From assembly GCA_020650975.1 (NCBI GenBank), contig JAIPMN010027877.1:437-20620 (forward strand): 20,184 bases of DNA. The letters run 5' to 3'. Origin of the DNA: Apostichopus californicus. Its lineage: Eukaryota > Echinodermata > Holothuroidea > Aspidochirotida > Stichopodidae. Shown in pieces: positions 1 through 10,900 of this stretch (the first letter of the stretch is position 1; the number at the start of each line of letters is the position of its first letter). The notes under the pieces are model-generated. The model did no database searches and had not been told where the DNA came from. It saw only the letters and a program-made list of their open reading frames with translations. Made by a program: the position numbers and the translations under genes.

Positions 1-1044
1 CGCCCCCCACGCCCCCCGTTGCTACGCCACTGCCCCACCCCCCCCCAACACTCCTCCACAAAACCATTTCTTCGATTGCAGTGGCATGTGTTCTTTTATT
101 TAATGGTCAAACCATACTGATATAGATGCGAACAAGAGGATCTCACATTTTCAAATGAATTTAAGAAAATGTAACGGTGATAATGACCAGCAAAGCCTGC
201 GACATTTTTCTGAGAATTTAAAATGGAACCCAGGCCTCCGTGTCCTACACCCCAACTTTACTGACCGATTAAAACAATAACGATAATTAGGGGGAAAATG
301 ATATCAAAGAAGCGAACGAAAGCATGAGCGTGCAGCGCAAGATTATATACGCACGGCGCACAATTACAAAACAGCATGAATTAACAATCCTTTGTAATTA
401 CGGGTATCTTTTATATGATTTCATCTTCAAGAAGCGCACTCGATCACATTACATAGAGAAATGTGTCATAGGGTATATAATTATTATATATCAAGTTTGA
501 GCTGTACTCGATAAATCCGGCGATAGTTTTATGATTTCATATTAAAATCACACGAAAATGGACATTTCAAATATAATGAAGACAATTTAACAATGTTTTG
601 AACATTGTCTCTTCAGTTATGTTTGAAAACAACATAGAAGGATGTCTCCAGCTTTAATTTCAAATCTTAAACGTTTTGCGTAATACTCGCTTTAACGGGT
701 TGAAGTAATAATGAACTGCTCCTTTGAACGGGGAAAAAAGAGAAAAAAAAGATTGATTAAGTCTGACTCGTTATTAGAAACTGTATTTGTGTCGTTAAAT
801 ATTGTCAGGCTGGATTTTCGGTAAGGACCTATGGGCTCGGGTCCAGGGCCCTGATGTAGCCCCCCCCCTCCATAAAAAAAAGAAGAAAATTGGGAAAATG
901 TAACGTACCAGAAAACTTTCATATTCTTTAACTAGCCAGATGAGCTCGGTCCACGATGTACCCCCCATCCCCACCCCCGAAAATAGGAAAACAAGAGGAA
1001 AAGTGACATATAATTAATGTATGGTACTATTTTCCTATTTACAG
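1..1044. other. Upstream sequence, no recognisable gene
   Basis: This is probably an intron of the gene. The first 60 bases are C-rich with runs of seven to nine C. Further poly-C/poly-A runs lie at 861-884 and 961-977. The short open frames on both strands have no recognisable protein pattern. Confidence 0.6.
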
Positions 1045-1148
1045 CTTATAGAAAACTGTTATCGAAAGCTACAAATCACGTTTACTACGAATATATGCAC
1101 TGTACAAATACATATGAACTGCAAACCGGAAATATTCAAACACAGCTG
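1045..1148 (+). CDS. PKHD1L1: Tentative upstream exon of IPT/TIG 1
   Basis: A pyrimidine-rich acceptor (ttttcctatttacag) precedes 104 stop-free bases, and gtattg follows as donor. The exon would end in phase 2 with TG. The next exon starts with T, which makes a TGT cysteine followed by VAPAGTYDV. A cysteine is expected just here in an IPT/TIG domain (pattern C-x-x-P-x-G-x-Y-x-V). The encoded peptide contains ICTVQIHMNC, loosely like the strand before that cysteine in vertebrates. Against it: 34 stop-free codons can arise by chance, the rest of the peptide is not recognisable, and the donor is weak. It is not counted in the main gene model. Confidence 0.33.
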
Positions 1149-1196
1149 GTATTGTTTTCTTTACATTCGGACGGTCAGCTGGGGACATTAATCTAT

Positions 1197-1243
1197 CTGC
1201 AACTCCCGACTCTGCAACTCCCGACTCTGCAACTCCCGACTCT
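1197..1243. repeat. 15-bp tandem repeat, three copies
   Basis: The unit ctgcaactcccgact occurs three times without change (1197-1211, 1212-1226, 1227-1241). It would read as LQLPT repeats in one frame, but no gene is supported there. The rest of 1149-1817 holds nothing recognisable. Confidence 0.9.
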
Positions 1244-1817
1244 GAACACTGTTAACGTTTCGCCACTTCATTCACATCCGTATACACATAACACATGGTG
1301 TTTTGATACAGAAACACCATTCGTACTTATCAACTGAAAATAATATAACAGGATTCTAGATTTTAGCAGTTTTTATTGCGTTACCAAGGTTTCTTTATCG
1401 AGCATGTCTGACATCCTCGACCAATGTACATGTAGTTGATTAGCTTGATATGCATTAACTTTACACATATAAACTAATAACGAAAAGTATTGGAGAATTT
1501 GGAAAAACTGCGGCCTTTTCTTTACATATGATTAAATACCGATACTAGTATCAAAGAGTTTCCATTGGCAACGAACCTTTCCGAGGATATATTTTATATG
1601 CTTATTTACATTGACTTGGTTTTCGAAAGAACCTATATGAAATCGCTTTAGCTCAATCAAATCAAATCTTTTTCAAATCAAATTTTGGGACTAAATATTC
1701 TCGGACGGTTTGGTAAAATAATGAAATCTAAAAGCTGCACCAGGCTTTACTTTTATCATACATCTAATTTCTGACGTTGTGCATATAAAATATGACCCGA
1801 ATTCTTTTGATCTACAG

Positions 1818-1914
1818 TGTGGCACCGGCTGGTACTTACGATGTATCGATAGAGGTAGACGGTGTTGATGTGGAGTCATCTACTGGTCGATATTGTGGCA
1901 ATTGCTACTTCACG
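1818..1914 (+). CDS. PKHD1L1: PKHD1L1 exon: end of IPT/TIG 1 (residues 1-32)
   Basis: The exon follows tctacag and ends before gtatta. It starts with the third base of a split codon and ends in phase 0. It encodes VAPAGTYDVSIEVDGVDV and a CGNCYFT tail. This is the last strand pair of an immunoglobulin-like IPT/TIG domain, where P-x-G-x-Y-x-V is typical. The two close cysteines before the next domain match the vertebrate protein's cysteine-rich end of IPT 1. Confidence 0.85.
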
Positions 1915-4900
1915 GTATTACTTTCTTAACCACAAATATATATGATTCATATTTGAATATGCATGTTCTTACCATTTATGTGTGTAACGTTAGGCTACTA
2001 TGATCTCAATATAGGATAACGAAAGAAAAATCCGAATTCATTTTTTCATGTCATGATATAAACTTCAAATTAAGAAACAAATTGTGCCATAATAAAATAA
2101 ATAAACTGTACTGTAAATTATCTGTAGTTCAATTATTACACATAGCCTAAATATACACAGTATGTCGCATTCAGTCACCTCTACCATATAAATGGTGGAG
2201 GGAGATTTACTTCATTACTCCATTACCTGTCTCAACTCAACCTAGCTTATTAAAGCTGCACCCAATCCCTGATCACTTCAAGGTCAACGCCCCTTCCTGT
2301 CTCTAAGTCTACACAGTTACATCCACCGTGAGATCACGACGTACATTCATTTGAATATTCTACGAATTGAAATAAATTTTGCAATGATTTTTCCTGTTAT
2401 TTTTTTTTATTGTAGTATACTTCGTCGCAAACTCCTACTATACAGACAGTGTCGCCATCTTCTGGAACACCAGGTAAGGTATCACTTCTTATTCTTGATA
2501 TATGAAAGTAAGTTGGGAATCGAACAATCAAGTGACTATATGAAGAGATGATGAAACTTTCATGCAACTTATATGTATACATACATACATATATTTATTT
2601 ATTTATTTTTTTTTGTAGATTCTTTGTTGACCGTTCGAGGGAAACTTTTTACTGCTTACTACGACAATTCTCAAATTGAAAATGGTGATTTGGAAGAATC
2701 TTACACAGACCGAGAAATCCAAAGGTGATTTAAACATGAAACATAGTTCATATCTAGAAACGACAATTTCCGCTATTCCAAGAGATTATCATGTTTTGTG
2801 CCCCATTGGCGTCCCAAAGAACAGGATATCGCGGAATGCTTGAATTAGTTGTTACTTATAGAAATTGAACTAATTTATATAGAATTTCGATGCACCGATT
2901 AGAAACTTTTCATTTTAAAGGATTTAGCTAACAACCATATGGTATAAGCAAAATCCTGTAAAATTAAATATTTCTAATCGGTACATCGAAATTTGACGGG
3001 AATTTTCCTTTACGGTTTGGCCATCAACACTGCCTTTCTTGTATAACAGTACACTTCGTTCGGTTGCTGGCAGTTCCGTACAGAACTATGCCAGTATTGC
3101 TAACTTATGTTACTTAGGCATGTCCCAAGTCATATCGAAAGTTACTAAGTGTAAGCTTCCTGGGTACACCATGGTAGGTCATTGACTTGCATATAGCAAG
3201 GAGACACCACACAAGAATGGCAGAAAACTAACCAGTTGTATCAGTTAACCGTAGCTGCACTTGGAGGACATTAGAAAGTGTTATTTTCTTCGAAGGTTAT
3301 CACCAATCAAGTACTAAATTCGAAAAAATAAGCTAGGTAAAATATTTTGAGTACCATGTTAGGCTGCGCAAGTTTGACTAGGCCTAACTGCAGTAAGTCG
3401 TGCATAAGGTTTGCGAACTCAGTCAAATCCAACGTTAGAACTGTTTGCCTTATGCACTTGCAGAATTTTCACAGAATTCAGAACCATTAAGGCCCTCACT
3501 TTTTGAGAAATAGTACCATTAATGTTTTTTTCTGAGGAATTAATTAAGGCTTTACTAGGGAATTGGATTGAGTACTTATGAATTTGTTTCAGTAAGTTTA
3601 ACATGCTAAAATGTGGGGCCAATTAATACTGGTTTCCTTGAAAATGAAATTTCTACCGACATGAACATTGGCCTAGTAGGCTATGTAACATTACAACATG
3701 AAGTTTTTGATATTTTAGAATGTGGCTTTAGCGCTTTAAACCTTTGTGTGACCATAAGTATATCAAATTAATTTTTGCATGAACCAACTTCTAATACTGG
3801 CATTTTTTATAATTGTGTTATTTCAGAGTATTTTGGGGCAGCTACGTGTGTGACCCTGTTGATGAAGATGGAAATCTGTAAGTAACATATCTTAGTTTAT
3901 TACAATGGAAATGATGTTTAATTTATTGTGTAGTTGTCAGAAATTGAGATTCAGAATCTCAAGAAACAGAACTTAAACCGCATCAAAAGTGGGAAAAACA
4001 TCAAACCCTAATGTAGGCCTAAAATACTTTCACCGTGAGTGTCCTGCGCTCTTGGCCTAGCATTTAACAATGTGACCAGAATTGCTTTGTCATATGTTGC
4101 CATGTCTAGGTATAGGTTAGTATGTTTGAAAAGATATACTGGAAATTTGGTTGTACATTACTTACTACTATCAGCTAGTGAATAAATCCATTGGTGAATC
4201 AAATATGTTATAAAAAAATTGTAATTTAGAGGTAAAGTGAAAACATACAAAAGGGGAGGGGGAGGGGGGAGGGTACGGAATATTTGTAAAGTGTTTTCAT
4301 CCTTGTTCAGTGAAATTTTCATTTATATGTTACAGATATGGCATTGCATTGGACAATGGTGGAACATCAAGCTATGGCACTTTGCAGTGCAAACCCAGGG
4401 GCACTTTCATTGGTAAGAAACTTGCAGACAGACTTTAATCATTTACTGTCCTCGACCTTTTCAGCGACTGATTTATATTTTAAGTAAAGTTCTTTAATAT
4501 TTCAGCAATAAGGAAATACATTGATGGAATGTTAAGATGAGGGTGAGGAGGACCTGAAACTTGATTTTATGTTGTATTGTGCTTGCCTAGCCTACATTCT
4601 TTTTCTATGATTTTACCCTCCTATCCCCCTCCCCTGATCCCACTCCACCACATTTTGAGTTAGAAACCATCCATTAGAATATGATTATAGAAGATGGCAT
4701 CCAATGTTCATCTTTGATGATAGATTTTCTTGCAAGAGGAATACTGCTGTTTCTTAATTTTCACAATAAAAGTATATTTCTCATCCACCCTCCTCCTCCC
4801 TCCCCCTCCCCCCACATCCCTCTCCCATCCACATAATTGATAATGCTGGGTTGAGTCCATCATGGTTTAAAAAAAGAGAAGTCATAAACTTTTCACAGAT

Positions 4901-7900
4901 TTTGTCTGTGGAATTATAAGAACAAACTGTTTACTGCTCATGCTCAATTTGTGTCATTCGATGACAGCTAATGTCGCACTGACATGTGTCCATTTGATTG
5001 TCAACTAACTGTGCGGCATCTCTTTGAAAATATCTAGGTATCATCAAAGTAAATGAAGTGTATGGATTAAATAATTAGTTGCAGCGAAGTGTGACAATCA
5101 CTGTTTACAGAGTTGAATAGTATTAAGTAACACTCAACTACCAAGGACAATTGGTCATTTGCACAGTGCAGCTACGGTAGGCTACATAACGCTTGGCAAC
5201 AAATAGCTTAATTGGTGGCTTAGGACACTAATAAATGTCTATGGAAGTACACAGGTCAGAAAGCAAATAATGTTTCATTTATATGTCATTTCAAGACGTG
5301 TGTCTCCTCGCAAATCGTGCACTATCCCATCTACCCAACCTGCTATAATTGGTAATATTTTAGCACTGTGCTCGTACTGACTAACTTACAGAACACCACC
5401 CACTTACTCTTTCTTTCCAATCTTCCATTCTGAAGTCTTCTCTATCCCGTAAATGCCTCTCTACAATGGATAATATTGATGAATAAATGAATCAATTGCC
5501 CAGTTTGCCCTTATATATTTAAGGGTAGGTTCAATCACTATTTCATTTATGACAGGAATGAACTCCTTTAACCTGTAAAAGTCACAAATCTATTCCCCTG
5601 TAAAGAAGAGAGAACTTTATCACCTCTAGGTGAATTGTCACAGCTTGCGCTTGATACCTGTTGCTTAGTTACGGCAAACAGTTTGTTCATTAAATACCCT
5701 TGTAAACTGCGAGGAGTTTACTTTGCAGCCAGTGTCTCCCACAAGAGGTCAATGTGTTGAGAAAGTTGACTTAAATTTGTAACCAAGAGAGAGAATGAGG
5801 AAGAGAGACAGCTGTTAGAGACTTTTAACCTGGAGTTTTAAATACCTGCATTTTATGATAAGCCTTTCTCCATCAAGGTTTGGATGTATCTCTTAATATG
5901 CAAATCTATACCAATCATCTTAAAAATACTTTCATTTTTATACTATCCTTGATTCTGTGAATCCAGTCAGCTGGTACCAACAACACCTGTATGCATGATA
6001 TCCCTTCCAGACAAAAACACTTTATGGTTTACAGCTTTACAACTTATCATTTGCAACCTTATAAATGTTTTTGTATAATATCATGATCTCTGTGGGATGA
6101 AATAGTAGAGAAATATTCCCAATGCCATGAATTACCTTCCAAGGACTGGGTAAGGTATCACCAGATTGCATCAAATTCAGAGCAGGGATACAATTTGAGG
6201 ATGGAAGTTCAGTTTAATGTATCACCAGGGAGTTATGGAAAACTCCCTGGTATCACCCATGGGATGCACTGATGGTTGAGGAATGTTTGCTCCTCCCCCC
6301 ACCCTCTTTAGTTGTCCTTGTTTGTTACCAGGTTTTGTTTACCAACCAGGTATGTTATTCTAGGGTATTTATCTTAACCTTTGGAATGTTTCCTGAAGTC
6401 TATGAATACTGGGAAGTCTTTGTAGCCCAAAGAGGATTGAATGACATAAGCAAAGGATAAAGTAATAAAGGTACTGTTGATTGTTTGTGAAAAGTCACAT
6501 ATTGACACAAAGTAACCATTGACACAGTGAGATGCAGTACATTCGTTTTCAGCCTGTGCCCTATTCAATCTTCACTTAATGCAAGAGAAGGATAACAAAA
6601 ACATCAAACTCACTTTTCTGCTCAAACCTTGGTTTACAAGATGGGCTCTATAAATTACCGAATGTTTCAATCCCTGTAAGTAAAAAATGATGATGTCACC
6701 TCTGATTGGGTCTTATTTTTAGTGTTGATCCATTGCAACTCTATGATTCCTAAAAATGTCCCAGTCGAAAGTTCTTGAAGACTCACAAGGATGCTAAATC
6801 TTAAAGTTATCCTTGGCAAAATTGTTTTCATTGTAAACATGTAACTTTTAGAATATAACGGTCTTAAAGTTTGCTGTCATTGGTGGTGTCTGTGTTGCTT
6901 TTAAGAAGCCAATTTCATTGAGTTTTTATTTAAATTGTACCCATATTGAACATTGACATTTGTGAGGAATAGTTGGTTTCCATTTTTCTTTTATTACTAA
7001 TTAATTTAAGCTTCCTTTCCATTCCACACCAATTTATCAATTCTTTTGCTTTCTTTATGATCTAATAAAACTTATTAAAAGCTTGTCAAAGGTATCAGAA
7101 CATTAGTAGTTCTCAAAATTGGAGAATGTAGTTAATATTGGAGTTATTAGCTTAGAGTTATGAAAAACTTACAATATGATTTGTTGAGGAGGAGGAGGAG
7201 GAGAAGGAATGAGTGAACAAATGGGGAGGGGGGGGGGCTGGAGGGGAATAGGCCAGCAGGGGAGAAGGGAGGAAAGGTGGAGCAGTAGAGAGGAAGTGAA
7301 GAGAGAAATTGCAGGTGACATTGCTCCTTCAGGGGTCTTTTAGATTTGTTGTTAAGTTCCTAGAAAGAATGGATGTTTGATGATGGACATCAGGTTTATA
7401 TTTTATCATTTAGGATCTGATTATTCTTGATAAAATAAAGAAGAATGTCTTTGATTTACAATTTTCCTCAATGAATTGTTTGTTCTCGTAGCATCCCAGC
7501 CGTTGTCCTATCTTGTCTCCAAAAACTATGGCCGTTCCTGGAGTCTGCCCAGCTCTGTTAGCGTCAGTGGGAAAAACGAACTGTACCACTTTCAGAGTCA
7601 TGCAGGTAACAGATTATGCTTCATTTCCAATTATATTTGCCCATTCATTCATTTTCTTGCAGGATGACCTGGGCTCTAACCGGCAAGCATGTTTAACAGC
7701 TCATCCCTTTTATACTGAAATAATTCATCCCCTTAATACTGAAATAATTCATCCCACTATACTGAAACAATTCTCCTTTTATACTGAAATAATTCATCCT
7801 CTAAGAAGTCATGTATATACTAACAGAACAACTGTGCTTGAGATAACAAAGTTAGGGACACATAAGTGGGTGTTGTCTTTTGTCTTCATTACATAACACA

Positions 7901-10900
7901 TCAATCAAGTGGAAACTGGGGTGTGTAAGTGGTACAGTGTTTGGACAGAGGAAACAGAATATGTGAGTCTTCTATGAAATGGATAAACAGGATGGAGCAA
8001 GAGAGTCAAGTTTCTGTCATATTTATCAATCCTTTAAATTTGTTTACTTTGGGTACATTAAGAGATCAGTATACATACCAGTATTGCTCCCAAATTGTTA
8101 GGAAATCAAATAACGGTCACTCATTTAAAGAGTTTGAACAAGTCTCTTTTGTACTTTCACCCTCAGAGCAGTTACCTTCATTGAAGTGACTGAATTTCTG
8201 AAATAGGACTTATTTCTGATTTAGAACTTCCAAGGAAACACTTTTAAAACTTTTGAGCTGGCCTCAAATCTTGTGAAATTGTCTAAAAAACTTCTGAGCT
8301 TGCCCAGAATCCTTTTTTGAACTAAAAATGAGCTGAACATGGGGAGGAGAGAATACTAATGACCTGTAACATTGTAACCTCTCCTACTCTTTACTATAAC
8401 CAAGTTTGTATGACCTTTCGCTGCTTTTGGGTATTGTTGATATTGCTTAGAAATAACATTACAATGTGACTAGTTTTTAGATTTACCATTTATTTTCGTA
8501 CTTTAGTTGTCATGTATAAAGTAATCATAAAATTGATGATATTGGCCTCCAAGTGCCTTACCAGCAGATTATGCCTATTTATCATTTATAAAGTAATCAT
8601 AAATTTGATGATGTTGGCCTACAAGTGCCTTTCCAGCAGATTATGCCTATAATATATATCATTTATAAAGTAATCATAAAATTGATGATATTGGCCTCTA
8701 AGTGCCTTACCAGCAGATTATGCCTATAATAGATATATCTCTTGTCTTATCCCATTCATAGTGGTTTACAGTGTGGAACCTTCTGTAGGCAGTGTTGCCG
8801 GGGGCCTGTTGGTGACTGTTACTGGAAACTTCTTTGATGATGATACTGTGGTACTAATTGGAGGTAAGTCATTTAGTAATGGACACTTTCGCTTATAAAA
8901 TTGGAGATATTTCAGTGGCAGACTATGGAGACTATAATCAAGAGAAAAATATTCTATAATGTAAGTTTGAAAACACAATCTCAAATATTGTGTTTCTTAC
9001 TCTAGATAAGCTTGTTTTATTGGTAAATCCTTAAAAAAACAGTAAGTAGTCTGTGATACCAATCATACCATCATGGTAAACTTTCTACAAAATGTTTTAC
9101 TTTCCTGTTATAAAATCGCTGTTGGTTTATCCTTGAAACCTGTCGCAGGTCAACCTTGTGAAATCTACAATCAGACTGTCATGATGATCGAATGTTTAAC
9201 CAGTCCTTTGGACGAGGAGATGACGGGATATCCGGGCAATCGAGGCATGAACAAAGAAATCTGGCTCGATAGTTTCGTCAGCGAGTGAGTCAGAAAAGAT
9301 TCATTCATTCCTTGGTATTATCCAACAAGTTGCTGGAAATGATGACAATTGCTTGACTTTTATGAGAAAGTACTTTCTTCAATGTTCTTACACTTCAAAT
9401 TATATACAGATGTTGCACAGCATTAAATTATGTATGTTAAATGTATCCTTGCAGAAAAAACAGTGTGAGGGTGCGGATAAACTTCACATTGCAGAAGGAT
9501 ATGGTGGGGTAACTGGGTCATCTAATTACTGAAAGTACTTTTTTTTTTCCTAGTGTACAGTGTTGGTGCTAGGCATTTATATTTATATGGTGGGGGAACT
9601 GGGTTATCTTATTACGAAAGGTAGTCTTTTTTTCCCCAGTGTACAGTGTTGGTGCTAGCCATTAATATTTATATTCTCAAATGACGTTTGATAGTTAATG
9701 ATTCTAGTCTTATTTGACATAATTTTATTGAGAAATGTTCATTCCAAAGAGGTCATTTTCTCATAGCCTGGCGGATGCCGTATTTGATGACAACGGGACA
9801 GACTTCAGATGGGAGCCTGTTTCCGATGCATCCATGTCTGATACAGGCAGCTTAGGGGAAGGAAATTCCTTCATTGGACGTTTGAGAGGCTATTACCGGC
9901 CTCCTAGGGACGGTTACTATGCTTTCTCTGTAGCCTGCGATGATCGTTCTTACCTCTATTTGAGCAATTCGACCAGACCAGAAGATAAGGTACATTCCAC
10001 TAAAATATAAGCACCCTTATTACAAAGTACAAAAGAATCACAATGTTATGCAATAATAATGATATCATAATTGCAATACATCAAGAAAAAGCTGTTTCAA
10101 TATATTTTCAATTTATTCTCAAATGGTTTGGAACACCAGCACCAATATGTCCGGTATCAAACTCTAAACGAAGATGAATAAACTTCCTCCCTTTTCAGAG
10201 AGAGATTGCATATTGCCCAGACCATGGTAGTGATTATTTTGCACATGCTGAGGCAACGTCTTCAAAGATATACTTACTTGGAGGTGAATATTACTATATG
10301 GAGGCCACCTTGCTGGAGTGGAGCGGAGCTGCCTACGTTCGAGTCGGCGTCCACATGTTCGATGCTCCGTTCGTCAATGAAGACATCGATAGTGCGACTA
10401 ATGAACAACAGAGACTAAATGTCTCATCAGTTGAAGAGGATGAGGTCCAGGTGAGTCATGGCAAGCATATCATGTAGTGGCTATAATATGTTCATCTTCA
10501 TTGCCTTTTATTTCACAGCATGCCAAAAATTGATTGAATTTTCTAAAAAATACTTCACTGGGAATTGGAAATTCTCTCAATTATTCTCAGATTTTATCAA
10601 AGGAAAAAAAATGTTCTGTTGCCTTGTTTTTGGTTTTGTTTAATGGGATGCTCAAAACGCATCATATGATAAAAGTTGAAATTAAAACAATTATTTGACC
10701 TTGAAAGGTCACTTAATTGTTTGCACCAATATAAAGCTAAAATGGTCAATTGTGTTAGAAATTTAACAAATACTTATGTAATGTCAGGCCCACAGTACTT
10801 TCCTATGAGACTTTGTAATCTCTGATATAAAACTTCTGAAAAATGATCTGGGAATGATTTGGAGGGTCGAATCCTACACATTGGCGTGCGAAAAGTTGTA

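Larger units (their letters stand above)
4413..7491 (+). other. PKHD1L1: Largest intron, 3,079 bp
   Basis: The intron lies within IPT/TIG 2. It contains C-rich tracts near 4618-4640 and 4786-4815, a short perfect hairpin at 6224-6251, and a GA-rich tract at about 7188-7310 with a run of ten G near 7226. The short open frames at 6272-6460 and 6374-6568 show no family pattern. No additional exon is needed by phase or alignment. Confidence 0.75.

Noticed and set aside
1017..1337. 106-codon plus-strand open frame with LQLPT repeats
   Set aside because: No family pattern; the repeat is a short DNA minisatellite and the start has no supporting context. A different frame here is kept only as a tentative exon.
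2158..2335. Possible tRNA-derived SINE in the intron
   Set aside because: I could not find convincing A and B box promoter motifs, a tail or target duplications.
6224..6251. Hairpin resembling a bacterial terminator
   Set aside because: The context is an animal intron and no T tract follows; it is noted only as a hairpin.
7513..7896. 127-codon plus-strand open frame
   Set aside because: It is out of frame with the exon at 7492-7605 and then translates an intronic tandem repeat.
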